Source: Coriobacteriales bacterium (GTDB lineage: Bacteria > Actinomycetota > Coriobacteriia > Coriobacteriales > UBA8131). Taken from it: a stretch of DNA of 8,785 nucleotides. Numbering within the stretch: position 1 is the stretch's first letter; each line of letters opens with the position of its first letter. The notes under the pieces are model-generated. The model was not told where the DNA came from and made no database searches. It worked only from the letters and a program-made list of their open reading frames with translations. The position numbers and the translations under genes are program-made. Positions 1-6,603 of this stretch are shown here, one piece after another. The DNA is taken from positions 1-8,785 of the forward strand of contig JAISUQ010000039.1 in assembly GCA_031272005.1 (NCBI GenBank), read 5' to 3'.

Positions 1-1105
1 GAGCAAATGCGAGCAACTCTTCTTCGCTGGAGATTGCCAGGTCAATATCTTCGTCTCCAATACCGCCACCGTTGTTGTTTCCACCATTGTCTTCCCCTTC
101 GGCTATGACAAAGGACGAGTCACTGATTTGGTTCAAAGCCAGCATCTTGCCGGGAGCTGTCAGCGCTTGCCATGCTTCGAGTTCATTTGCAGGTACAACA
201 ACATATAGTCCTTCATCGTCCGCCATCGCTGCAGCAGGAATTTGCCAATCAGCGTCCAAAGTAGCCAACAAACCAGGAGCGGAGTTTGCGGTCAAGAAAT
301 CCAATGAGTTGCAACTCATGGCGAAATACTGCATGAAAGTGCTGTCAGCGGCCGTGATGTTTGTGGTATCCGGCAACGCCAGCGTAATCAAGGAGGTACA
401 TCCGTAAGCGTACTGAAATAAGAAGAAAGTACCGACCGTCTCCATTTTGGAAGTATCAGGGACTTCCAGTGCAGTCAGATTGACATTCCTGGCATATGCA
501 GACATGAAACCATCGCCCACGCTTGTCATGTTGGATGTATCCGGAACATCCAGTGTTTCGAACGTGCAGCCGTAGGCATACTGATCCATGAATTCATTGC
601 CCACCGTAGTGACATTCGATGTGTCTGGCACACCGAGAGATGTAAGCAGTGTACAGTTCCTGCCATAGGCTTGCATGAAAAAATTGCCGATGACTGTTAC
701 ATCTGGGTCGAGATCTACAGTGACATCAGCCTTAATGTTCGGAAGCACCGCAGTCCTTCCGGATATAAAACCAGTTAGCGGTGTATACAGGTAGTAAACG
801 CCACCAGGCTGCAAAGTAAGCGTGGCGGAGCTCCAACCGTTACCATCAGCCGACCATTGACTGGATTTTTGCATGGTCAAGGCCACGCTTGTGGCGTCAT
901 CCGCTACCACAATAGTGGCTACCACGCCAGAGCCAGGGGCGGTGTAGGCCACATTCCAGCCGGTGGCTTCTGGCTCATCGGCTATAGCCTTGTTTGACAC
1001 TGCCAGCGTCAAACCTGGAGACAAAGCCAGCACCAGCAGTAACGCTAATACCAACCTTGCAGCCCTGGGTATAGGGGCGACTTTCTTCTCCATTGTTCCT
1101 TGCAT
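1..1105 (-). CDS. Secreted DUF285/BspA-like repeat surface protein, N-terminal part (runs off left edge)
   Basis: The frame is open for 368 codons from the ATG at 1105 to the window edge, so only the N-terminus is visible. A strong AGGAGG lies 6 bases before this ATG. An ATG at 1108 (in frame, 3 bases closer) and ATGs at 1120 and 1093 are alternatives. Residues 1-42 form a signal peptide: basic MEKK start region, hydrophobic stretch about 18-28, and probable cleavage after Ala35 or Ala42. Residues 45-140 are a beta-rich region that I cannot assign. Residues 143-275 hold four and a half repeats of 28-29 residues with the pattern FM-x2-Y-A-x-N/G-C-x-L ... VPDTSN-M/V-T-x-VG, which resembles DUF285/BspA leucine-rich repeats. 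An acidic Asn/Gly linker follows at about 337-356, and then ISSEEELLAFA, a phrase typical of the start of GLUG-type or other cell-wall repeat modules. The protein is probably an exported adhesin-like protein; its anchor, if any, is outside the window. Family assignment is good; the function is inferred. Confidence 0.85.
   Translation of the reverse strand, partial: MQGTMEKKVAPIPRAARLVLALLLVLALSPGLTLAVSNKAIADEPEATGWNVAYTAPGSGVVATIVVADDATSVALTMQKSSQWSADGNGWSSATLTLQPGGVYYLYTPLTGFISGRTAVLPNIKADVTVDLDPDVTVIGNFFMQAYGRNCTLLTSLGVPDTSNVTTVGNEFMDQYAYGCTFETLDVPDTSNMTSVGDGFMSAYARNVNLTALEVPDTSKMETVGTFFLFQYAYGCTSLITLALPDTTNITAADSTFMQYFAMSCNSLDFLTANSAPGLLATLDADWQIPAAAMADDEGLYVVVPANELEAWQALTAPGKMLALNQISDSSFVIAEGEDNGGNNNGGGIGDEDIDLAISSEEELLAFA
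283..679 (-). repeat. Four and a half coding repeats of 84-87 nt in the surface protein
   Basis: Successive units begin with TTCATG (or TTCTTA in one unit) on the minus strand near 679, 592, 508, 424 and 337. Each encodes an FMxxY start, a central Cys or Val, and a VPDTSN-like turn. Units one, two, three and four are 29, 28, 28 and 29 residues; the fifth is incomplete and degenerates after CNSLDFL. The DNA of the units has diverged much more than the peptide pattern, so this is an old protein-level repeat and not a fresh tandem duplication. Confidence 0.8.
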
Positions 1106-1172
1106 CATGCTCCTCCTCATTCCGTGGGCTGGCCACTGCCGCCCGCACTTACCGATACTGCCTGCACGCAAA

Positions 1173-1200
1173 GAGAGCCAGCCGGAATTGGCTGACTCTC
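1173..1200 (-). promoter_or_regulatory. Leader hairpin upstream of the surface protein gene
   Basis: GAGAGCCAGCC at 1173-1183 and GGCTGACTCTC at 1190-1200 flank a six-base loop. In minus-strand RNA all 11 positions pair because the single variant position becomes a G-U pair; in plus-strand RNA it would be a C-A mismatch. This asymmetry favours a structure in the surface protein transcript. It sits about 70 bases before the start codon and is followed by only three U, so it is a poor intrinsic terminator. It could be an attenuator or an mRNA-stabilising stem. The pairing is seen directly; any regulatory role is inferred. Confidence 0.4.
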
Positions 1201-1286
1201 CTGGTTGCCTTAGTTATGTGATTGTCGCCCGAAGTTATTTCAGATGTTGATGGGGGTACCGACAGACATAAGGATTGACCGAGAGG

Positions 1287-1295
1287 CCCCCCCCC
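1287..1295. repeat. Homopolymer C9 (G9 on the minus strand)
   Basis: Nine consecutive C, about 180 bases upstream of the surface protein start on that gene's template side. It is the longest homopolymer that I see in the window. Tracts of this kind can slip during replication and are used for phase variation of surface proteins in other bacteria. Here it does not lie in the coding frame: an in-frame TAA near 1214 separates it from the start codon. Confidence 0.6.
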
Positions 1296-1672
1296 GCAAC
1301 TTACTAGCGTACTAGCGACACCTGTCATCGTCTGTCCTTGTTCGTCGTCTGGGTTGGAGTTGCTTCTGCCTAACATATATTCCCATAGCAGAAGTTTCTT
1401 CCATCAGAGTGTTTCCTGTGTCGAATGATTATATACTACCCCCAGCCAAATAAGCGCCAGAAATTTACATTATCGGCAAAAAGCCCAAAGGCCGAACGCT
1501 GATTGAGCACGCCACCTTAATGGATCCCGTGAACTCGCTGCAGGCCTCCAGTAGAACTGTAAGGCAGTTTACATGGCTTTCAGCGTCACTTTTTTATCAG
1601 GTTTACCGGACAAAACTGTAACGCGCGTCAAGCGGCGACACTGACTTTCACACCAACTTTCGCGCCGATGTA

Positions 1673-1701
1673 TTGTGACGCATCATTAAGATAGGTACAA
1701 T
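1673..1701 (+). promoter_or_regulatory. Sigma-70-type promoter candidate for the partner/AbiEii unit
   Basis: TTGTGA at 1673-1678 (4 of 6 to the consensus -35) and TACAAT at 1696-1701 (5 of 6 to the consensus -10) are separated by exactly 17 bases. Transcription would begin near 1708, just before the first gene of the plus-strand pair. This is the best promoter match upstream of these genes; activity is not shown by sequence alone. Confidence 0.5.
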
Positions 1702-1737
1702 GACAGCATGTAACTGACACGCGACACTACTATTGAT

Positions 1738-2106
1738 TTGCTCAAAAGTCTCAACTGGGACTACTCTACGAACCCAGAAGACCTGCTTGCGATACTTGAA
1801 GGCCGTGCAAGCAGTGTAGGTGGTTTTGACCGAAATACCCTGTTCGTGCGCAGTATTGAGAGGCTCCCTTGGCACTATGCTGTCGCTCTGTGGGGCAAAG
1901 AGGCATTCTGCGAGCTCTATTCGCCTACTAACCGTAGTAGGATTTGGCCTGCTACACGAAGGGAGTCCTTTGATATCGCGTTTGGATTATTACGAGGAGA
2001 TACTATATCCTCTTCAGGATGGAGTAGCGAGCGTCGTTCAGAGTTGCAACACACCTTTTTATCTGACCGGTGGAACCGCCCTGAGCCGAGTCTATTACGG
2101 GCATAG
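1738..2106 (+). CDS. Uncharacterised small protein preceding an AbiEii-type toxin, start region probably damaged
   Basis: I do not recognise a named family. The start given is TTG at 1738 (122 residues), but no ribosome binding site precedes it. The frame continues upstream with plausible codons (CTG ACA CGC GAC ACT) to a TAA at 1711, which directly follows an ATG at 1708. The original start was probably upstream and has been lost by mutation. The body looks like a genuine folded protein: a DLLKSLNW-like start, an LFVRSIERLPWHYAVALWG core (residues about 36-54), and an RRESFDIAFGLLRG segment near 80-93. The last 30 or so residues, after LLRGD, are read from DNA that also encodes the nucleotidyltransferase start in another frame, so the natural end may be different. 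The position directly before an AbiEii-like gene suggests a partner or antitoxin-like role. That is inference from neighbourhood only: no winged-helix antitoxin (AbiEi) features are visible. Confidence 0.5.
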   Translation: MLKSLNWDYSTNPEDLLAILEGRASSVGGFDRNTLFVRSIERLPWHYAVALWGKEAFCELYSPTNRSRIWPATRRESFDIAFGLLRGDTISSSGWSSERRSELQHTFLSDRWNRPEPSLLRA

Positions 2107-2673
2107 ATATTCTGATGACCTGGATTTCTTTGTCAACAACTGTGACGACTTCCAAGATTGGGTAAAACGGTTCTTGCAGCACTGGAGGAGGCTGGTTATA
2201 CCTGGGATTCAGAGAAGAGTCTTGTGCGCTCACCGCATTTTGTTTCACTTATTGTCGAAGATACGTCACAGGTTGCTCAATTAAAAATAGGTTTTGTCAA
2301 TGACACTGCCCAGCATTACGGAGGCTTTTCTCCGTCAACCTTCTTCCCAAAGATTGACAGTGTCCGCAACATCCTCTCTAACAAACTGGGCGCCGTGTTT
2401 CGCTACTCTGCAAAAGACATTGCAGATATCTGGGTGATAGCGCAACATGAGCCGTTTGTCTGGGTTGATTTGCTTATAGAAGCCAGAACAAAAGATGTGG
2501 GAATTGATGCTGTTGCCATTGCTGAAGTGCTCACCGGTGTTCCTCAGACAGCCTTCTCAGACATTCTCTGGCGCAGCCTGGCTCCAACCTGGCCAAGTTT
2601 TATCGCCGATGTGCAACAGATTGCCCATGATCTTTTAACCGGCGAAGATAATAGTTTATATAGGCTATCCTGA
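1970..2673 (+). pseudogene. AbiEii/AbiGii-type nucleotidyltransferase toxin, frameshifted
   Basis: Members of this family are the toxin half of type IV toxin-antitoxin/abortive infection systems and transfer nucleotides to RNA targets. The first part, from TTG at 1970 (AAGGGAG lies 4 bases before it; a second TTG at 1982 is possible), holds the nucleotidyltransferase signature: LTGGTAL (G34, G35), HRYSDDLDFF (D49, D50, D52). After DWVK the frame is lost at the A4 run at 2164-2167. The remaining protein continues in another frame to TGA at 2671, including a FRYSAKDIADIW segment that matches the conserved Lys-Asp region of the family. Restoring one A gives an uninterrupted 234-residue protein that reads DWVKTVLAALEEAGYTW across the junction, which is a normal family length. 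As sequenced, the two pieces are 1970-2284 and about 2158-2673. The gene is probably inactive, unless the shift is a sequencing error or is corrected by ribosomal or polymerase slippage. Confidence 0.8.
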
Positions 2674-2787
2674 TAGCGCTCACGCGAGCGGCCCATGAGG
2701 TGCGAAGGCTGCTTTATATCTGTGCTATATTCATTATTTTCGTGAGTTAAGGCCAACTTCAAAGGAATTACCTGCACAATAAACCAT

Positions 2788-5700
2788 CTACCCAGCTTCA
2801 GCTTCAGTAAGCAGGTTCTCCAAAATGGCTATGGTGGCTTGCAGCAGGGGGATGCCTGGTTGGGGTGGGATGCTGAGGCGCAGGGTTTTGGCCAGGTAGA
2901 GGGCGCCCTGGCGTTTGTAGGCGGCGGCCTCGTCGGCGCTAAGCTCCAGCGGCTCGAAGACCAGCTTGCCGCGCTGTTGGTGGATGCTGGTGATGCCCAG
3001 CTCGGCAGCCAGCACCCGCACCATGGAGCGGTCGACCAGGTTCTGGGCGACCTGCGGCAGGGCGCCGAAGGCATGTAGCAGCTGGTCGGCCAGCTCACGC
3101 ACGGTATCCGCATCAGTGGCGGCCTGCAGGCGGCGGTACCAGAGCACCCGCTCGTCGGCGGCCGGCACGTATTCCTCCGGCAAAAAGTAGGGCACCGGCA
3201 GGTCGATGCGCACCTCCGGCGTTGAGGTCTGTACGCCGTCTTTCACAGCATCGGCGCTGCCAGCTGCTGAACCACCGCCAGCCCGCGCCGCCCGTACTGC
3301 CTCAGCCAGCATCGAGGCGAACAGGTCAAAACCCACTGCCGAGAGCATGCCATGTTGCTCGGCGCCCAGCAGTGAGCCGGCGCCGCGAATCTCCAAATCG
3401 CGCATGGCGATCTTCATACCGCTGCCCAGCCCCTGAAACTCATCAATCGCCGTCAGCCGCTCTACCGCCTCCTCGGTCAGCTGGCTTTGCGAGGGGAACA
3501 GGAAGTAGGCGAAAGCCTGGGCATGCGAGCGCCCCACCCGGCCTTTGAGCTGATAGAGCTGCGCCAACCCCAGGCGCTGGGAGTCTTCGATAATCAGGGT
3601 GTTGGTGTGCGGATTGTCCAGCCCGCTCTCGATGATGGTCGTAGCCACCAACACGTCATATTGATTGGCGGAGAACTGCTCCATCACCGCCTCCAGCTGC
3701 GTGGGGCTCATCTGCCCATGGGCCACGCCGATGCGGGCCTCCGGCGCCGTGGCCACCACCCGGGCTACCGCGTCGTCGATTGACTTGACCCGGTTGCTGA
3801 CGTAATAGACCTGCCCACCGCGCTCCATCTCCAGCCGGATGGCCGCGCTGACCACGTCCTCGTCCCACTCCCCCACATGCACTTTGATGGGCGTGCGGCT
3901 GGCCGGCGGGGTGTCGATCAGGCTCATGTCGCGCACACCGCTGATGGCCATCTGCATGGTGCGCGGAATCGGTGTGGCCGAGAGCGTGAGCACATCCACC
4001 TGCTCGCGCAGGTTCTTCAGCTGCTCCTTGTGCTGCACACCGAAGCGCTGCTCTTCGTCGATGATGATCAGCCCCAGGTTGTGCGGATTGACGTCAGCGG
4101 AGAGCAGGCGATGGGTGCCCACCAGCACATCGACCTTGCCGGCCGCGAAGTCCTCCAGCGTCTGGCGTTGCTGCGCCGAAGAGCGAAAGCGCGAGAGCAC
4201 CTGAACATTGACGGCAAAGGGGTCGAAGCGCTCGTAGAAGGTGGTGTAGTGCTGCTGGGCCAGGATGGTGGTGGGGCATAGCAGCATCACCTGCCTGCCG
4301 CTCTGCACCGCCTTGAAGGCCGCCCGCAACGCCACCTCGGTCTTGCCGAAGCCCACATCGCCGCAGATCAGGCGGTCCATCGGGCGTTCGCTTTCCATGT
4401 CGGCCTTGACATCGGCGATGGCTGCCAGCTGATCCGGCGTCTCCTCGTAGGGGAAGGCCAGTTCCATCTGGTATTGCTGGTCGTTGTCCGGCGCGTAGCT
4501 GTAGCCCTTGGCGGTAGAGCGCCGGGCATACAGATCCACCAGGTCGAAGGCCAGCTTGCGGGCAGCCTTGCGGGCCTTGCCGGTCGCCCGGCTCCAATCA
4601 GCGGTATGCAACCTGGTCAGGCGCGGAGAGGAACTCTCCGGTCCCACATAGCGGGTGATCTTGTCAATCTGTTCCACCGGCGTGAACAGCTTGTCGCCGG
4701 CGGCATATTCCAGATGCAGATAATCCCGCTCCACGCCGGCAATCTCCTGCCGCACAATAGCTTTGAATAATGCTATGCCATGCGTGGCGTGCACCACATA
4801 GTCTCCCGGCTTGAAGGGGAAGGTGACCGAGGTGGGGTCGATGGCCTTGCGCGCCCGTCCACGTCCCCGCCCCCGCCTGGCCGCCGCCCGCGCCCCGGCG
4901 TCATTGAGCGACAGCAAGGCCAGCTTGGCGGCGGGGATGCTTAAGGGCTGGGGGATGTCCAAATCAGAAATCAGCACTGAGCTTGGCAACGAGGAGTCAA
5001 ATAACACAGCAGGGCTGGCAGAGGCAGAGGGGGTGGCCACAAGCGACCTTGAGCGTGAGTTTCGCACGGGTGGGTTCGGGAGCGAGGACTGTTTGAGCCG
5101 CGAAGCGGCGAGTTCCGCAGCTGAACCCGTCGAATCGAAACTCGGGACGCTCATCAGCGGTGGCACCCCCTCTGCCTCTGCCAGCCTTGCTGTGTTATTT
5201 GACTCCACACTCGCTAACGAGCGCACATCTTCAAACCCCACATGCGCATCACTCAGTGCTAACTCGACCTGCTCGCGGGCGCGGCGGTCGGGGATGCCTG
5301 CCAGGCAGAGATAGCCGCCGGCCAACAGACTCTGAGCGGTGCTGGCCAACCGCTCATCGGAGCCGGCGATGTCTGGATGCTTGACCTCGATACGGGCGTC
5401 GAGGTCGGTGCCGCTGCTCAACAGGGAGAGCAACGTCAGGCGCTGATGGGCGCCGAAGTCCAACTCGCCCGGTGAGACGAAGAAACCGGCCGGGCTCTGA
5501 TAGGAGATGGGCAGCAGGCTGGTAGCCTCTTCGTAGTAGCGGGCACAATCCTCAAACAGCGAACGGGGCTCCACCAGGCAAATCAGGCTGTCAGCGGGCA
5601 GATAATCCAGCGGCGTCGATGGCCTGCCGGCAACTGCTGCTGCCGCTGTGTTCGGCTCGGACCCAACTCCGGGCTCCGCCTGCTCTGCTCCGGTCGCTGG

Positions 5701-6603
5701 CTCAGCCGCAGACGCAATCTCAACCGCGACTGCATCCGCTGCTCCAACAGCAGCCGCTGGCAGTTGCGGTTCGGCAAAGTGGGCATTGGTCACTTCGTCA
5801 TCTGCTTGCCCACGACTCGCTCGCCGCGACTGAGCAGCAGCGCGTTGCCGCAACGGCTCGGGCCCTACATAAGCCTCACAAGCCGGATAAATGTCAATCT
5901 CCGTCACCGTGCCGATGGTCTGGCCGGTGGCGGGCACGATGCGGCGGATTATCTCCACCTCATCGTCGAAGAACTCCACGCGCACGGGGTGCGACAGGCT
6001 GGCTGGCCAGATGTCCAGCACGTCGCCATGCAGGGAGAACTGGCCCATTTGCTCCAGGCGCTCCAGGCGCTCGTAGCCCCGCCCGGCCAGCCAGGCCGGC
6101 AGCTCGGCCAGCTCCACGACCTCGCCGGTCTGCGGCAGGCAGGCGCTCAACCCGCAAGACAGCCGCAGTGGCGCAAAGGCCCCCTGCTCGGCCTGCGGCA
6201 GACAGCGCAGCAGAGCCCGGGCGCTGGCCACCACCACCTGCGGCCGCCCGCCTGCCAACGTACTCAGCGCCCGCGCACGCTGGGCGATGCGCGTCAGCTC
6301 CTGCAAGTCGGGCTCCCGTTGAAGCCAGGGCAGGCGCTCCAACAGCGGCAGGCGCAACACGGCTTCACTGCCCAGCCAAACGCCCAGCTCGCGGGCAAAG
6401 TGCCCCGCCGCCTCCTCTCCCGAGACCACCACCAACAGCGGTCGCGGGGCCCGGGCAAAGCCGGCAGCCACCAGCAACGGGCGTACCGACAGCGGTGCGG
6501 CCACCACCACATCGCGGCCGTCGTCCAGCCGTGCGGCAGCCCGCTCCAGCGCCTTGCAGGTATAGAGTCTGTCGGCGAGTTGTTTAATTATTCCCAGCGG
6601 CAT
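2788..6603 (-). CDS. mfd: Transcription-repair coupling factor Mfd
   Basis: A complete 1271-residue Mfd, longer than the E. coli protein (about 1150). It removes RNA polymerase stalled at DNA damage by ATP-driven translocation and recruits UvrA to start nucleotide excision repair. Visible domains: UvrB-like N-terminal region (about 1-460, with LDIWPASLSHPVRVEFFDDE); CarD-like RNA polymerase interaction domain (about 594-680, FPFKPGDYVVHATHG); superfamily 2 translocase with Walker A GDVGFGKTE (K754), DEEQ box (849-852), LSATPIPRTM, and motif VI QLKGRVGRS (R1022, R1025); and the C-terminal TRCF domain from about 1130. The extra length comes from an Ala-rich insert at about 255-328 and a linker insert at about 467-537 that contains a palindromic DNA element. 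The ATG at 6603 has no Shine-Dalgarno sequence; an in-frame stop lies three codons upstream, so no longer start is possible. It probably shares a transcript with the coiled-coil gene 145 bases upstream and converges on the AbiEii remnant. All catalytic motifs are intact. Confidence 0.97.
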   Translation of the reverse strand: MPLGIIKQLADRLYTCKALERAAARLDDGRDVVVAAPLSVRPLLVAAGFARAPRPLLVVVSGEEAAGHFARELGVWLGSEAVLRLPLLERLPWLQREPDLQELTRIAQRARALSTLAGGRPQVVVASARALLRCLPQAEQGAFAPLRLSCGLSACLPQTGEVVELAELPAWLAGRGYERLERLEQMGQFSLHGDVLDIWPASLSHPVRVEFFDDEVEIIRRIVPATGQTIGTVTEIDIYPACEAYVGPEPLRQRAAAQSRRASRGQADDEVTNAHFAEPQLPAAAVGAADAVAVEIASAAEPATGAEQAEPGVGSEPNTAAAAVAGRPSTPLDYLPADSLICLVEPRSLFEDCARYYEEATSLLPISYQSPAGFFVSPGELDFGAHQRLTLLSLLSSGTDLDARIEVKHPDIAGSDERLASTAQSLLAGGYLCLAGIPDRRAREQVELALSDAHVGFEDVRSLASVESNNTARLAEAEGVPPLMSVPSFDSTGSAAELAASRLKQSSLPNPPVRNSRSRSLVATPSASASPAVLFDSSLPSSVLISDLDIPQPLSIPAAKLALLSLNDAGARAAARRGRGRGRARKAIDPTSVTFPFKPGDYVVHATHGIALFKAIVRQEIAGVERDYLHLEYAAGDKLFTPVEQIDKITRYVGPESSSPRLTRLHTADWSRATGKARKAARKLAFDLVDLYARRSTAKGYSYAPDNDQQYQMELAFPYEETPDQLAAIADVKADMESERPMDRLICGDVGFGKTEVALRAAFKAVQSGRQVMLLCPTTILAQQHYTTFYERFDPFAVNVQVLSRFRSSAQQRQTLEDFAAGKVDVLVGTHRLLSADVNPHNLGLIIIDEEQRFGVQHKEQLKNLREQVDVLTLSATPIPRTMQMAISGVRDMSLIDTPPASRTPIKVHVGEWDEDVVSAAIRLEMERGGQVYYVSNRVKSIDDAVARVVATAPEARIGVAHGQMSPTQLEAVMEQFSANQYDVLVATTIIESGLDNPHTNTLIIEDSQRLGLAQLYQLKGRVGRSHAQAFAYFLFPSQSQLTEEAVERLTAIDEFQGLGSGMKIAMRDLEIRGAGSLLGAEQHGMLSAVGFDLFASMLAEAVRAARAGGGSAAGSADAVKDGVQTSTPEVRIDLPVPYFLPEEYVPAADERVLWYRRLQAATDADTVRELADQLLHAFGALPQVAQNLVDRSMVRVLAAELGITSIHQQRGKLVFEPLELSADEAAAYKRQGALYLAKTLRLSIPPQPGIPLLQATIAILENLLTEAEAG
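4978..5224. repeat. Long palindromic element inserted in the mfd reading frame
   Basis: Arm 1 (4994-5040) and arm 2 (5160-5205) are inverted copies, identical except for one substitution and one single-base indel. Pairing continues inward: GAGCGTGAGTTTCG near 5050-5063 against CGAAACTCGGGACGCTC near 5135-5151, with a three-base bulge. At the centre GCCGC and GCGGC close a three-base loop near 5098-5110. Outside the arms, a weaker match of about 10 of 15 bases extends to roughly 4978 and 5224. The whole folds as one imperfect hairpin. In Mfd it encodes residues about 467-537, a Ser/Ala/Pro-rich stretch in the flexible linker between the UvrB-like and RNA polymerase interaction domains, where an insert should be tolerated. 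The outer arms encode ESNNTARLAEAEGV and TPSASASPAVLFDS. Confidence 0.85.
5630..5767. repeat. Weaker inverted repeat in the Ala-rich insert of Mfd
   Basis: The stretch at 5630-5652 (starting GCAACTGCTGCTGCC) and the stretch at 5746-5767 (ending GGCAGTTGC) are imperfect inverted copies with a gap of about 90 bases. They fall in the coding sequence for Mfd residues about 255-328, a low-complexity Ala/Glu/Pro segment absent from compact Mfd proteins. The match may reflect an older palindromic insertion, or only the recurrence of alanine codons. I give it low weight. Confidence 0.3.

Larger units (their letters stand above)
1109..1713. other. Intergenic region between the surface protein and the AbiEii-type module
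   Basis: About 600 bases without a supported gene. On the minus strand it is the leader of the surface protein gene. It contains the hairpin at 1173-1200, a possible outer stem (GACAGAC at 1261-1267 with GTCTGTC at 1330-1336), two copies of ACTAGCG near 1303-1317, the C9 run at 1287-1295 and a lone TATAAT at 1433-1428 (minus strand) with no matching -35. On the plus strand a 55-codon frame lies between TAA at 1451 and TAA at 1619. I do not recognise its product. The plus-strand promoter of the downstream genes lies at the right end. Confidence 0.5.

Noticed and set aside
1149..1376. A 75-codon minus-strand frame through the G9 tract
   Set aside because: It has only a weak ribosome binding site and no recognisable protein, and it contains the leader hairpin. 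It is better explained as untranslated leader.
1558..1573. A small TGTAA/TTACA hairpin
   Set aside because: A five-base A/T-rich stem in non-coding DNA is expected by chance.
2674..2787. A possible bidirectional terminator between the toxin remnant and mfd
   Set aside because: Only short stems (CGCTC/GAGCG and a distant CTCACG/CGTGAG) without a following T run are present, so I do not call a terminator.
4811..5314. A 167-codon plus-strand frame across the palindromic element
   Set aside because: It is not an independent gene. It is open because the palindrome carries the same phase on both strands; treated as a property of the element.
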